A DNA stretch of 64,000 nt, from contig CAOLHI010000482.1 of the NCBI GenBank assembly GCA_948474755.1, forward strand, positions 372,001 through 436,000, read 5' to 3'. The DNA is from Ctenosaura bakeri (lineage: Eukaryota > Chordata > Lepidosauria > Squamata > Iguanidae). The position numbers and the translations under genes are program-made. The stretch's first letter is position 1, and each line of letters begins with the position of its first letter. The notes under the pieces are model-generated. The model saw only the letters and a list, made by a program, of their open reading frames with translations, made no database searches and was not told where the DNA came from. Positions 1 to 12,205 of this stretch are shown piece by piece.

Positions 1-244
1 TCTGGAGATGTTGATGTACTGGCTTTTTATTTTTTATTTTTATTTTTGCTTTCTGTTGGATTTATGCAAAGGCTTCATGTTTTTCTGGAAGCATTTTTTG
101 TTTTGAATTTCAACTTTAAGATTCCTCACATATGGAACCCGTGCAATCTACTGTGTGAGGCGAGAAGACCTTGTAACTATATTGTGTATGTCACTTTAAT
201 TTTTCCCACATATGCCTCCCAAAAGTTTTCTGGCATCCTTATTG

Positions 245-454
245 ATGGTAAGCCTTCTCTTCATACCAACTGGCCGGAGGCTCAAGAGCTCTCTGGCTGA
301 GAATTCTAAAAGGCCCTCCCTAAACATTCAGGATTCCGTGGAATCTTCACAGCCAGCCAATCATATGAGGTCTTCTCACCTCACACAGCCAATCATATGC
401 TGACGTAGACGAACAGACAAACGCGCAGACAAACATTGACTTTTATATAATAGA
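245..454 (-). mobile_element. Helitron-like element, 5' end
   Basis: Read on the minus strand, this begins TCTATTATATAAAAGTCAA at about 454. That resembles a vertebrate Helitron 5' terminus (TC followed by an AT-rich stretch ending in AAAAG). It runs on through GATTGGCTGGCTGTGAAGA and CTCAGCCAGAGAGCTC. The same order of motifs occurs on the plus strand at 14443-14645, so the unit is a dispersed repeat with a fixed end. No 3' hairpin or CTRR end was found and no Rep/helicase coding is present, so this is a non-autonomous fragment. The repeat status is well supported by the second copy; the Helitron label is inference. Confidence 0.45.
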
Positions 455-1035
455 TTAGGAACTTCATAGACATACAAAAAGGATGTACACCTATCAGGTT
501 CTCTGCATTGTACCCCTGTACTTGTACCTCTGAAGTTCAGACTTCAGATGCAATTCCCAGCACCAATTCAAGAGCTGAGCTCCATTCATCTGAGCAAGTT
601 CCAAGATGTTCTCAAAATTTGAGAGTGGAAGAATAATTTCAGACATCGTGCACAGTGAGAAAGCTAAAGCTTGGATATAAGAATACCACAACTCCCAAGC
701 AGATTGGCACTTCGAAAACTTACCATTACCCTATGCATGAAGACCGGTGTGCAGGCAACAAGGGGTAAATGAACACAGTTCTGCATTGTCCTAAGCATTT
801 GCAAGAAGTGGGCCAGAGACTGGCTGAAAAACATGGCTTCTCCAAACCTCAGTCATGCAGTTCTTCAACAGCTAGCATTGCTGTTCTAATGGTCAAGTGT
901 GGCACATGGCTTCTTTTATTTGTGTATTAAAAGTATTTCTTATTGTTTTTCAGCCAACCTTAAAGCACTTCTCTTTCCTCAAAAGTAAATAGGGAGGCTG
1001 ATCCAGGTTGAAACTGCAGTGCATGATGAGATTTA
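455..1035. other. Unannotated stretch
   Basis: No repeat family, splice-bounded coding exon or strong secondary structure was recognised. Short open frames here lack any family motif. Confidence 0.4.
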
Positions 1036-1474
1036 GGCCCTTTCCGCACCGGCCTATTAAAATGGTGCAGAGCGACCTCCAACAGAGGTCTTCTGCACCA
1101 TGGACTGGACTGGGGTGGGCAACATTTTGTAGTTCCGCACCTCAGTCCGCTTCGGAGCAACCAGAACCGGCTGCGCAGCGTGCTTTTTAAAAACCTCTTT
1201 AAAGAGGTTTGGCACTCCGTCGCCACGCTCCAGTGCAGATTTGCAGGCGCGCACTAGTGCGTGCCTGCAGATCTGCCAGGGGCGGGCTTTAGGCTGGCGA
1301 GCTTCTCCGATTGGTGGAGAGCCTCCACCAACCGGAAGCCGCCATTTTGGATGCTGGAGCAGTGCAGAGCGATGAGCTCGCACTGTTCCTCATCCCAACA
1401 GACCCAAACAGACCCACCAAAAAGCCAGTGAGTAGCGGCAGGGAGCGTTTCCCTCACCGCATGCGGAAAGGGCC
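1036..1474. mobile_element. GGCC-ended inverted-repeat DNA element, long type (439 bp)
   Basis: The left end reads GGCCCTTTCCGCAC and the right end GCGGAAAGGGCC, forming terminal inverted repeats. The element is flanked by TTA at 1033-1035 and 1475-1477, a 3-bp target duplication. The interior is GC- and CpG-rich compared with its surroundings and has a central palindrome around TTTAAAAACCTCTTTAAAGAGG. There is no transposase. Copies with the same ends lie at 47100, 48436, 62525 and 62896. A 3-bp duplication fits PIF/Harbinger, but duplication sequences vary between copies, so the superfamily is unresolved. Open frames across it are by-products of its GC content. Confidence 0.85.
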
Positions 1475-2640
1475 TTAGTCTCCCCATCTCCTGTCATGAT
1501 TCCCCTCCTCAAAAAATTTCCACCTTGCATAGCATGTAGAGATCTCTTATTTTAAAAAGATTCATAGACACTAATAAGTGAGGGGGTTCCCTACTGTATT
1601 CCTCCCAACCTCATTTCTAACTGCTGTGCAAGAGAGGGACATTGGGAGGAGGGATTTAGTTAGACTGAAAAGAGTTTTGCCTTGTACATAGCGCATAGTG
1701 GCCTCAAGCTGGCCCCTTTTTTTTCATTAAAGGAAAAACTTATAGGGAACTAAAGTGTGATGTGTGATCCCAAGTCTAAAATTTACAGGAAAAAAACAAA
1801 ACAAAAAACAGGCTATTTCCTCAAGCACATGGAGGAAGGGTACAATGTTTTGCAGGCTGTCTTATGTATGAGTTTGATATCTTCTGTACAATCAACCAAG
1901 GACTTTTCTCTTGAATCCCTGAGTTAGACTGGAACATTAGAGTGCACTGGGGCTTCCTCATAAAGCAGTAATAAGTTAAAGCTGCTTAGTACAAAGATAG
2001 GCTGTCTGAAGGTAACAAATTTTGCTGCCAAGCAGCAGACATTTTTAACTTCTCAAGGCTCAGATAACACTTCACTGTTTATTTCTTTTAAGGGGGACTG
2101 GACTGTATGCTCCATGTGCCAGCAGAGACTAACAATATGACACTATGTTTAAGAAAGGGGTATTTTCATAAGAGGAGAACAAGGTAGCAAATTTATCCCT
2201 TAGTGAAAAGTGTTTATTTATTGTTAGTGATTTGCATAGTGTGATATATGAATCCTTCAGTACAAAGAGTTTGAATTGCAACTCATTAAAAGCTTAATTC
2301 TTTACTTCAGCTGAAGCTAGACGGGAGACACATGCAAAACAGATGAACTGCTGAGCAACTCAAGCCAAGCAGACATTGTAGCCAGCCTCTCCCATTATTC
2401 ACTGTGTAGCTCACACCACCGTGTCCTCTAAATCACCATGTCTTTCTGGATTAGCCTTTCAGGGAATTTAAATAAAATTCTCAATCAAACCTTTAAATCA
2501 TGCAGAAAATATCTTATGAGTCCAGTGGGACTGGTGGTGCAAACATGGTGAAATGTCCCCAAGTCATAATATGGAATGGAACATTACTGGGTCTTCTGAC
2601 CAGAGGATATTTGATTAGTGAAAAATGTCATGGTTTATAA
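1475..2640. other. Unannotated stretch
   Basis: AT-rich sequence with A-rich runs near 1780-1810. No recognisable element, RNA gene or exon. Confidence 0.4.
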
Positions 2641-2647
2641 TAGCCTT

Positions 2648-2757
2648 TTCAAACCTGATGCCCTCTAGATTTTTTTGCACTACAAATCTCATTAGCTTCA
2701 GGAAGGTCAAGGGGTAATGATTGCTATAGTCTCAAAACATTGGAGATCCATTCAGTC
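2648..2757. mobile_element. Degenerate hAT-like MITE relic
   Basis: The stretch reads GATGCCCTCTAGA, then TTTGCACTACAAATCTCAT, and closes with AAAACATTGGAGATCC. This follows the layout of an abundant squamate inverted-repeat element in which CCCTCCAGATGTT begins one arm and AACATCTGGAGGG ends the other. A better-preserved relative is at 60716-60828. The arms are heavily mutated here and no target duplication is visible. The label comes from recalled family structure. Confidence 0.4.
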
Positions 2758-2759
2758 AA

Positions 2760-4112
2760 TCACACCAGTGCCACTAATTGTGAAGATTCCTCTCAGACAA
2801 TCCCATCACAATCCCAAAGGTGGGGGTCTTTATACTTAACCCACCAAATATGAAGCCTTCCAGTGTTCACTTGAAACAATGTGAGGGCTTTCCCTGATCC
2901 TCTATTAGAAGTAATAGAAGACCACAAATAATTTTGATATGGGAAATTCAGATAGCTTGTAAGTCATGTTATCCACATCAAAGGAAGCATCCAGAAAGGT
3001 GATGAATTTACTCCAAATTTTTGTCCAGACTTTAAAAGAGGTCTCCATGGTGCTGAATTTTCACCCAGAATAGGTTCAGCTCCTTTAAAGTTTAAGCTGA
3101 AAACTAAAATGGATTCACTGTCCCTGTGGCATCAAAGGCACTAGCCGGTCACTGGAAGGCATATAAATCACAGGACAGGCAATTAATTGGAACTAAGAGA
3201 AAATGGTCCCCTCATGTTCTGATTTCAGGCTATTAGTGCCATTACTTCTCAAGCCTGCATGTAATATTTGCACAAGTAAAACATATTTTTAGAAATAAAT
3301 CTGAGTGGGGAAAGGAAGATATGCCAGTCCCTAAATACACCCACAAGGTCAGACCATGCTCAGTAGCCAAAGATTGCTGACTAACTGCAGGAAGGGAAAT
3401 CCAGCAAGAGGAGGAAGAATGGAATAGAACGATCAGAGTGCCTTGAATCCTGAACAGCAGCATTCCACACTGCAACATTTTGCTGCTCATCCTTCTTATA
3501 CTTTCTGAATTTAAGAGTTTCCCAGTAAGGAATGATTTATATGCAGAGCAATGTTTAGAGTATCAGACAAGAATCAGAAGTCTGAATTCTCATTCAACTA
3601 CGAAGCTAATGTGAGGCCTTAGATCCATCGGTGTTGCTATTTCCCAATATAACCTATAAGTAATAATGAGACTAAATAGATGGAACATCCAGATCTCAAA
3701 ATACATTGGTTATATGGTTACAGAAACAGCTAAATTCATATCCAAACCATAGTCTTATTTAAACCAGATTTAGTCACCACAAAACTTGAAGAGTAAGTAA
3801 TAAACTCAGAAGATGAAATATTTAGCGTAGAAGAAGAAGATTGGACAGAAGATTGAAGCAGCATGTGATGAAAGAATTGGTATGGATAAGGTGAGAAGAA
3901 AATAAAAAGTTTCTGGTTGTCACTCAGCATGGCTGAAGAACATCAGATCATAGAGACAGTAAGAATATTAACCTGCTAAAACAAAACCTGATTTAAAAAA
4001 CAAAAAAAGATTAAGCCTGAGAGCCTATATGTAGCTTTTGGTGCATAATACTTCACCAGCATAGTTCATCCAGGCTGCATTTGGTTCTATACACATATTC
4101 AGTATCTCCATT
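2760..4112. other. Unannotated stretch
   Basis: No convincing repeat or exon. A run near 3820-3850 is purine-rich (GAAGAAGAAGATTGG), which opens a meaningless serine-rich frame on the other strand. Confidence 0.4.
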
Positions 4113-4114
4113 TA

Positions 4115-4740
4115 TTTGGTTATTAATTCATTCATGCATTTATTACATTTATACCCCGCCTTTCTCCCAAAGTCAGACCCAAGGTGGCTTCCAAAAAAGT
4201 TAAAAACATTAATAAAACATTTAAAACAATTTAAAACATTTAAAAAATAAGAAACTATTTAAAAGTCTCCAATTCTTTTATTTATTTATTTTTGATATAG
4301 TAACAGCTCACCTATTTACATATTAAAAACATGCTTAAATAAGAATGTTTTTGCCTGCTAGCCAAAGGAGAGTAAGGAGGGGGCCAGCCTAGCTTCCTGA
4401 AGAAGGGAGATTCAGAGGGGGGGAGCAGCCATGAGAAGGTCCTTTCCATTGTCCTCTCCAGGCAAGCTTGGGACATTAGCAGGACCAAGAGAAAGCCTTC
4501 CCCTGTGGATCTTAGACTCTGGCAGGTTCATATAGGGAGATACAGTCTTTCAAACAGTCTGTACCTATGCTATATAGGGCTTTATAGGTCATGACCAGCA
4601 CTTTGAATTGTGTCTGAAAACGAACAGGTAGCCAGTGAAGCTGTTTTAAAAAGAAAGTTATGTGCTCCCTGTAACTGGCCATAGTCAGCATTCTGGCTGT
4701 CATATTTTGTTGAAGTTTCTGAAGTTTTTATCACTTGGCT
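4115..4740 (-). mobile_element. L2-like LINE, truncated 3' portion (antisense)
   Basis: On the minus strand, 4703-4512 translates with the L2/CR1-group C-terminal signature LHWLPVRF...FKVLVMTYKAL (bases about 4650-4570). It continues through decayed sequence to a 3' end whose plus-strand form is ATACCCCGCCTTTCTCCC (about 4150). The 5' part with endonuclease and polymerase core is absent, as in most LINE insertions. Three related antisense copies lie at about 33300, 43600 and 63640. The reverse-strand reading is firm; the exact subfamily is not. Confidence 0.75.
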
Positions 4741-4994
4741 GTAAAACCAAAGCTGACACCTGTTTGAGTACTCCCCTTTCCAACACCATGAAGATGCCGC
4801 CTTCCTTATAGAAGTGCACATTTACACATGAAGGTAGAAAATACCTCCCTCCACCCACTTTGTAAAGTGGCATATATCTGCATACATCAACATATGTTAC
4901 CAACAGAATTCCAGTCTAAAAGTTCGTTTCAGGAACAACCCACTGGAGCATCCTAACAGCCAGACCAGATCAGATGGTAACAGAATGATAAAAA

Positions 4995-5165
4995 GAATTT
5001 TTAAAGAACACTGTTGGATCAGACCAAAGACCTCGGTCATCCAACTTCCAGTAGCCAACCAAATGCATCTCAAGAAGCCTAAAAGTAGGATATAAGGGGG
5101 AAAGCATCTTCTCCAACTGTCTTTTCCCATCAACTAGTATTCAGAAACACAGTAGAAGACACATA
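4995..5165 (+). mobile_element. SINE-like squamate dispersed repeat
   Basis: The block starts with CACTGTTGGATCAGACCAAAG and continues with GTAGCCAACCAAATGCATCT and AACTAGTATTCAGAAACA. This order matches a common reptile dispersed repeat recalled as GCTGGATCAGACCAAAGG...GGCCAACCAGATGC...CTGGTATTCAGAGGCA. There is no clear poly-A tail or target duplication. Recognition is from memory of the family, with only one copy in the window. Confidence 0.45.
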
Positions 5166-5169
5166 GGTT

Positions 5170-5765
5170 TTCTATGTCTGCTGGTACCTTGATACTAAGA
5201 TCACTGTCTGAAAGCAGTCACAGATTAGACTGTAAGCAGACTTTTTTTTCTTATTATTGTCATTTATCAATGGCACTGTCAAACTGTTTCCCAAGGAAAA
5301 AAAGGATTTGTATCTTTTCATCAGCAATGAAAAACCCTGTCTGGACTACTAGGAAATGGTTATGATACAAAGGATAATAAATGAATGGTGAAAATTGACT
5401 GTACTGTAATAAATCAAAGAATATAAACTAAAAGCTGCAAACAGAATTTGTCTGGAAGATATCAAGCAGGCTAGCCTGAAGACATCATAATCTATACCTG
5501 AAAGCCTAAAGGCACAGCAGCAAAATGTAACATCAGGAGAATTTAAATACATACATGCACATACAACTGTATCGCCAGCATCTACTGAAACAGTCTTGCA
5601 GAGTCCATGGGGGGGGAAACAGTTAATCAAATTGCTGAGTAGTTTTGATGAATTGAAAATATTAAAAAAGCAAAACAAAACAAATTTTTTTTTGAGTATT
5701 CAGAAATCCTGGCAGGCAATTAACAGAAAGATTCCAGATTGACTTGAAGCTGTTATGGATTTAAT
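5170..5765. other. Unannotated stretch upstream of the L1 fragment
   Basis: No identifiable element. A GGGGGGGG run and A-rich runs occur near 5610-5690. It might include decayed L1 sequence, but no motif supports that. Confidence 0.35.
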
Positions 5766-6878
5766 ATGGGAGAGCAACATGAAATAATATAAATCTTGCG
5801 AGAAAATCCACCACATATAATTGCTAAATTGTGCAAAGCACTTTTATTATACAAGAGAGAAGATGAGACAGTCAAACACGTAATGATCAAGTGGGCGCAG
5901 AACATCGGGCATCCAATAAAATTAGAATACTGGGAACAAAGCTGGAAGCAGACTCATAAATTTACAGCAGCCCAAAATCTAAAAGAAAACTATTTGAAGG
6001 TTTTCCACAGATGGTACATGACCCCAAGTATGCTTCAAAAAATTTACAACATTGGTACAGGGAAATGCTGGAAATGTCAAGCCAAAGTGAGCACAACTTA
6101 CCATATATGGTGGACGTGCAAGAAAGCAAAGAAATATTGGAATGACATACATAAAAAAAACTGAAGAAATTTTACAAGTTGAATTTAGTAAGGAACCACA
6201 AATCTATCTGTTAAATATGTTACATACCACAGACCAAACCATATAGAAAAAGTACTCTAAGATTCTGCTATATATGATAATCTTAGCTAGAATAGAGTAC
6301 GCTAAGTTATGGAAGAAAGAAGAGACACCAAATATAGAACTTTGGACTCAAAGCCTATATGAGATTAAGTCAGCAGATAATCTAACACAGGGACTCAGAG
6401 GACAATCAGATGAGAAGACAGAAAAAGACTGGGGTCCTATAAGCTCATTTTTCCAAAAGCAGAGAACTATAAAATAAATATACAAATACAAATATTACTG
6501 TAAGGGGTAATAAATGTGAAATATTAAATAAATTTGATGTACACTAGAAGCTATCTTAATCACACAACATAATAGGAAAGGTAGTTGTATAGATATAAGT
6601 ATATTTATTGTACATAAGATTGTTAAGCTTACAACTGCGAGAGTAAGAAATATAGTTTAAGGATATGATAATGAATAATCTGGAACAAGCTTTTTAAGAT
6701 TGCTGATGGTGTCAATAGAGAACTTATGATAAGAGAGATACGCTAATAAATATTTGCTCTGATAAAGAGACATGGAAGAATCAATGTACAAATGTGAAAC
6801 TACTGAAAGCATAACTGTATACTATAAAATTCTTTTTTTATTTTGATGAAAATTAATAAAAATTATATTTAAAAAAAT
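5766..6878 (+). mobile_element. L1 LINE 3' end with broken ORF2 C-terminus
   Basis: The frame at 5796-6164 reads KVFHRWYMTPSMLQKIY, then CWKCQAK and YHIWWTCKKAKKYW. This is the C-terminal L1 ORF2 region with its Cys/His motif, distal to the reverse transcriptase. A stop and frameshift follow, and the tail of the same region resumes in another frame at 6274-6477 (LARIEYAKLWKKEETP...WGPISSFFQ). An AT-rich 3' UTR then leads to ATTAATAAAAATTATATTTAAAAAAA (two parts, about 6850-6878). The endonuclease and polymerase domains are missing, so this is a dead, 5'-truncated copy. Confidence 0.88.
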
Positions 6879-6879
6879 C

Positions 6880-7445
6880 CTAACAAAAAGAATCTTGTTC
6901 AGATGAAAATTCTCTTAGTTTAGGACTTATTCTGCTCAAAATTCTTATCTACAGTCCTCACTCCACATTTGTGGATTTGACTTTCATGAGTTTGATGATT
7001 TGCAAGACACATACTTACCTCCTCTGACCTATTTTCCTCTTCCCATCCCTTGCATCCCCCACCCTAGGCTTGTGCAGCTTCTGTTAAAATGGAAGTTTTT
7101 TCCTTTTAGATGAGCAAAGCCCCCTCCCACTGCTGAAGGCATGACCTCTCTGCCATGTTGATTGCACATTCTGCAGTGTACTGGCTGCTGATTGGTTAGG
7201 TGCTCCTTTCTCAAGATGGCCACCAAAAGTAATTAGAACTCCAGAACTCACCTCTTCTCTGTCTGAGGAGAAACTATTGGCAAGCCTTTTGGATTGTCTT
7301 CTTTCTTCCTTCCAACAATGCCAGGGCAAAGCAATGGGAAGGGGGAAGCTCCAGATGGGAATGGGAGGGGAATCGGGAAGGAATTATTCATGGTTTTTTC
7401 CATTTTTGCAAGTGTTCTGTTCTCCTAACCCTGGTGAATGTGGAG
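6880..7445. other. Unannotated stretch
   Basis: Moderately GC-richer sequence around 7020-7380, without family motifs. No exon-like frame could be supported. Confidence 0.35.
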
Positions 7446-7760
7446 GGGCTACTGTAGTTGTTTTGTGGAGAAAACAGCATTTTCTGCATAGAAAATAATA
7501 TTGCAACACAGAAATATTAATTCCTCCACAGAAAATGTAAGTTTTATGCACGGAAAATGCTATAATTGGGGATGTATTCTGCCTAAAATTTGCACATGGT
7601 TGATTTGCATAGAATGCAGCATTTTCAACACAGAAAACTGCATTATCTGCACAAGAATTGCTATTTCTTCATTGAAATATTATTTCCCACACATAAAATG
7701 TTCTCTGTACAAAATAACCATGTGCAAATTTTGCTCAGAATACAACCCAAACTGGAAATA
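7446..7760. mobile_element. Foldback repeat, family C copy 1
   Basis: An inverted repeat is visible: TGTATTCTG then AAAATTTGCACATGGTTGAT at 7573-7614 pairs with the complement of GTACAAAATAACCATGTGCA (about 7707-7726) and the following AATTTTGCTCAGAATACA. Between and before the arms, short units of the form CTGCAYAGAAAAT or CACAGAAAATG recur several times. Related blocks occur at 18460 and 43200. There is no coding capacity and no defined target duplication. It is probably a MITE or foldback element; the family is unknown to me. Confidence 0.65.
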
Positions 7761-7764
7761 GCCT

Positions 7765-8365
7765 TCGCTAACTGTGTGATTTTCAAAGACTTTCTTGCAG
7801 TGGGAACAACATGCTACCTTCAAGCCGAAACTTAGTGAAGAATTACATCCCTAGTGCTTTCACATGGACACTTCTTTCTAGAGAAAGGCCTTTGTGGATT
7901 GGATATGAACACACAAGTGGACCCACATTCAAGTCTACACAATGGCTAGCTGATTGAGGGAAAGCAGCCTCAGTAATACCACTATCCATTGCTTCCTGTG
8001 GCATCTTCTAGGACATGCATTCCAGATAAAAATTTCAGCTTCAATGCAGAGAAAGTCCAACCCTCTAAATGAAATAAATGGGCCAAGTTTGGATGCATGT
8101 TGACTAACGAAAGAAGACAGTAAACATTCCTACAATACCTGAAAGCCTAGAAAATATACTGTGGCAGATCAGATACATGAAGTATTATCCTGAATTTCAG
8201 ACAGATATACTTTTGGCTGGGGGTGGGGGGGTTGGTGGGAGACTGGGAGCAAATATGGAGGTCAAATAGGCATTCTGCTATCCTGTTCCACAGAGAAGGA
8301 CTGAAACCAATGGATTCAAAGTACAAGAAAAGAGATTCCAACTAAGCATTTAGAAAAATCCCTGT
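7765..8365. other. Unannotated stretch
   Basis: Apart from a short G-rich run near 8218-8235, nothing was recognised. Confidence 0.4.
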
Positions 8366-8369
8366 TAGC

Positions 8370-8556
8370 AAGAGCTGTTCTACAGTGAACTGTATTGCTT
8401 TGAGGACTATCCTTTATGGGAGGTTTGTAAACAGAAGCTAGATGGCCATCTGTCAGAAATGATTTAGTTGTGGATTATTGCATTGGAAGGAAGTTGAATA
8501 GCTCACCTTGCAGTCCCCTCCAACTCTACAGGGCTATGATTCTATGATTTAAAGGA
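8370..8556 (+). mobile_element. CR1 LINE 3' terminus
   Basis: The sequence AGAAGCTAGATGGCCATCTG (about 8432-8451) is followed by the typical CR1 3' UTR, including CCCCTCCAACTCTACAGGGC (about 8515-8534). It ends in TATGATTCTATGATT, the short tandem terminus of CR1 elements. Only the last few codons of ORF2 and the UTR are present. Orientation is plus. Confidence 0.8.
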
Positions 8557-8559
8557 AAG

Positions 8560-9305
8560 ACAGTGAGAATTCCGTTATTAACAGTGTCCACTTGGTTGTT
8601 GATGACACTAGCATTAACAAAATTCTTTAAGATAATTAACACAAGTAGCTAGTTTGATTTTTTTTTAAGTCCAGCTTTGTCCCAATAGAAGCCAGAAGGG
8701 TAGAGCAGAACCCTTTGATGAACTGTAAATTAAGCTTTTTCTCATTACAGTCTGCCTCTGAAGTCTTGCTCAAGAACATCTTGAGATGTAGGAGCATGTA
8801 TTATGTGCATGTGGCTTTCACATGGCAGTGAATTTAATGCAGACAACACGTTCTTTCTCTTTGCTCCATCCACTTCATCATTGCCAGATTCCTTTTCTCT
8901 CCTTTCATTTTCCATCCTGTTACAGAACAAGTAAGGTTGCTTGAAGGAAACTTACTTGTTCTGCTTCCATGCCCATACTGTGCCACTTCCATTTCAGAAA
9001 CTCATTGTTGAGATACTTGCTTTCCCAATTGGATTCTCTCTTCTTCCTGCACTGCTGCTGTTCTAATGAAATGAGGTTCTTCCATGAACTCTGTGATTCC
9101 CACTTCCTGACTTCCCCAGATTTTAGTCAAGTCATGCTTCCCATGACCCAGAGGTAGTCATCTTGTTACAGCAGATGGGACCCAAACACCTCAACATTGC
9201 TTCAAATCAGCAGAATCCCTTTTCTCAGAATGACCCCAACTCTAGGAATTCTGCCATTCACCCTGCCCTTGTTTCTTCACTTGACTTCTTTTTGGATTGC
9301 GTTCT
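8560..9305. other. Unannotated stretch
   Basis: No recognised element. T-rich runs at 8655-8670 only. Confidence 0.4.
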
Positions 9306-9309
9306 TGGA

Positions 9310-9924
9310 TGTTAGGATGACCCCTTATACATAGACCTGTGGCTGTGGTGTTGCTGGGATTCCATATGGGTGTGTGTGACCTGACTCCAATACAGGCTTG
9401 ACAGAGACGGCCAGGCTGTTTTAAAAACTGCAAGAATAGGTTTATTAAACACAATAGAACAATATATTAACTTCTAATATTCTGTTCTTTAGGCTCCCAA
9501 AACCACAGTATGTTTTCTCTTCTAACTGGTTATCTGGTTTCTATTCAATCCAACTATCACTGGCAAATCAACACTTCTCTTCACATCTAAAATCCTGTCT
9601 CTATCAAAGAAAACCCTGCTTGTCTCTGTCAAAGCAAAACCCTGTCTGGCAACCTCAGAGGCACACTTCTCCTTTTTGTTACATCCATTCAAAGCCTCCC
9701 TGAGCTGTTATTGGCTGCCTTTAAGCCAGGTCTGCCCAATGCCTCCTTCACAAACACAAGGGATACTTAGACCCTTCAAAGGTGAAGGCTGGGTATTTGG
9801 CACCACCTCTAATGACCCCTTCATTTTGCATCTGATTGTCCTTACCACCCATTCCATCAACCCCACCATCATCAACTGCCACTGTTGAAGAATTCCCAAA
9901 ACTATAGTTCCTCACACTCTAACA
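9310..9924 (-). mobile_element. LTR-like block, probable solo LTR
   Basis: The block begins TGTTAGGATG and ends CACTCTAACA, so it has the TG...CA ends and TGTTAG/CTAACA inverted repeat of a long terminal repeat. On the minus strand a polyadenylation signal AATAAA lies at 9446-9441 and a CCAATAA motif near 9713. Length (615 bp) suits an ERV or Gypsy LTR. No second LTR, primer site or internal coding is nearby. The flanks (TTGGA left, AAAAG right) do not match, so a target duplication is not confirmed and the boundaries could be partly fortuitous. Confidence 0.55.
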
Positions 9925-9929
9925 AAAAG

Positions 9930-12200
9930 TAAGAAGGCTCAGCTCATTGATTTGCCTCTGTTTGTGGTTTTGATACCCAATGGGATGTGAAACAGTGAGT
10001 TGCAACAATGAGGCAAAAAGTCCATGTTGAGAAGTAAAATAAACCTATCCAAAGTCTACTTACTAATAATGCCAAAATCACATTAATTTCAATGGGACTT
10101 GAACATGAATATTTTTCATACAATCCACTATAGAGGCAGCATAGCATACCTACAACTGCTTTTGTGGACAACAACATGTAGAGCACACATTCCAGCCAGA
10201 GTGGCCACTGGTTAGGTGACTGCTAGATTTTGGGAGTTGTCCAAAGAGATGTGCTTCTAAGTTGTGAGTATAAAATAGACTTCATACAACTAGTCTTGTC
10301 ATTGTCCTATTTAATTTGACTGAATCAACATGTTTTCTTGGCTGTCTGACTGTTCGAAGGAAGGAAACAAACAAACAAACAAACAACACAGAAAGACAAA
10401 TGCTGCTTCATATTTAAAAACAAATAAATGATTCCATACAAGTAGTAGACTACCAAATACTATATTTTCATAGACTGAGAATTACTGATGCAAAGGAATA
10501 CTAAGCCATAACATGCCCTCTTCCGCAATTTTAAACATTATATTCCTCCCAGGACTCTCAGTACAACCCCTGATTCTTGTTGTTTTCTTGGTGTGTAGAT
10601 CAGTCATAGAATATAGCGAAGTGAGTGTTTTCTAAAAACAGAGACCCCATTTGGCTGCCTACTTGTCACTCTTTATTTTCCCAGGCAATTGCTGACAGAA
10701 CAGCTGCAGTCAATCTTGTGCATTTATTTGGAAGGAAAGAATCTTTGTTTGCTAGAAAAGCCTTGGGTAAATAATTTGTTTAGACGGGGTTAAGAGGTGT
10801 TAAACAGGAAAACAGGCAATCATCTAATATTCTAGTGTCAGTTACATGGCGCTGTATATCTGCCATGAAGAAGCATGAAGAAAACTAGACCTGCCCAGCA
10901 TGCTAGCAGAGCTCCTACTTCTCTTGACATGTGGGACCAATGAGTACTTTTTGCTGAGGACATGAACAAGAAAAAACAGACTTCAGGCTGTTTGAATAAG
11001 AATGTTTATAAGAACTGTCTTGGAAAATATGCTAGCACCAACCACTAATAATAAGTCTGACAGATGTCCTAAGACCTTCAACAGTTATAAGAGAGTTAAC
11101 TGTAATTTAGATAACCTTTTCTAAAGGTTTGCTCATCTTCAGGAGCCTAGGTCCTACTGTACTCAGCAACATTTCAATCATATATCACCAAAAGAAGAAA
11201 ATAGAAAATCTGAAGACTGTAATTTAAACATTCTTACAAGGGTGAGTTTTTCTGAAGAGGTTTGCAAAGTAAGATGCACTAAAAGCAACAGATCTAATGC
11301 CAACAGTAAGCCAAGATATAAGTTAAACCAATCCCCAGTATTTGTACAGTAGCTTAGAGTGACCAAGCTTACTATCTCAGTAACAGATGCAACAGACTGT
11401 CAGGTAGATCAATATTAACTGCTATTGATACTTCAAAATTTGAGCATCTTATCCAAATTTCTCCTCCAATTTTGGATTCTGGCTTTCCTAGATTTTTCTG
11501 TTTTGGAACTTATGTTATCAGAAACTGTTGTTTTGCAGAATCAAATTTTTCCAGATCTGATTTCCAGAATTTGCACAGAATACTCAAGACAAACATGTTG
11601 TCTGGACATGTGTCAAATATGAAGTTATTAAAAAAATCATATATGCAGAATGTAAAAAACATCAGAGGAAATATCGGAATGAAACCACAGAGCAACAATA
11701 TATCAGAGGACATCTATGCTTATTATTCTCAGATTACAGATGGGTGGATGAGATTAAGAAAAAATGGTTTCCCAAAAGCTACCCACAATCATAATAGAAA
11801 AAGAAGGGCTTAAACTAGGGTTTTCACACCTTGCAACTCATTAACCCTGGTTCCTACCAGAGCCTGGAAAAGTTACCTTCTGGACTACAACTGCCCAAAT
11901 ATTCCCCACATAGCATGGCTAAACCAAAGAAGAAACTTTTCCAAGCTGTGGTTCTAATCATAAAGAACTGCTTCACTGCTATAAATTAACATTCCAGTAA
12001 TTGTTCTTGAGAGGTCTACAAACTGCAGCATAATGTGCAAGCATTCCATTTACTCCAGCTTGCCCCTTCTCTTTCCTGAACAGTAAGAGCACTACAGTGC
12101 TTGCAATTTTTCAATTTTTAGAAAAAGAATTCAGTGTTCAATAGAACTACTTCATGTGGTGAACCACTGGAACTGCAGCTAGAAAGAGAGCTACATTTGA
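9930..12200. other. Long unannotated stretch
   Basis: Mostly unrecognised AT-rich sequence. It includes a short ACAA microsatellite (10366-10386) and a phrase TTAATTTCAATGGGACTTG (10084-10102), typical of a palindromic squamate repeat that duplicates around 'CAATGGGACTTAC'. The 113-codon frame at 11472-11813 has no family signature and is not called a gene. Confidence 0.4.
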
Positions 12201-12205
12201 GTAAA

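Noticed and set aside
1036..1474. CpG island promoter
   Set aside because: CpG richness coincides exactly with the transposon ends, and repeats at other copies.
1008..1487. Overlapping 60-108 codon frames on both strands
   Set aside because: They lie in the CpG-rich inverted-repeat element at 1036-1474; the same happens at 47100, 48436 and 62896. High GC lowers stop frequency.
7446..7760. CRISPR-like array
   Set aside because: Subrepeats are short and degenerate with no constant spacer length, in a vertebrate genome.
11472..11813. 113-codon frame
   Set aside because: No family motif, unremarkable composition, no splice context; compatible with chance in AT-rich DNA.
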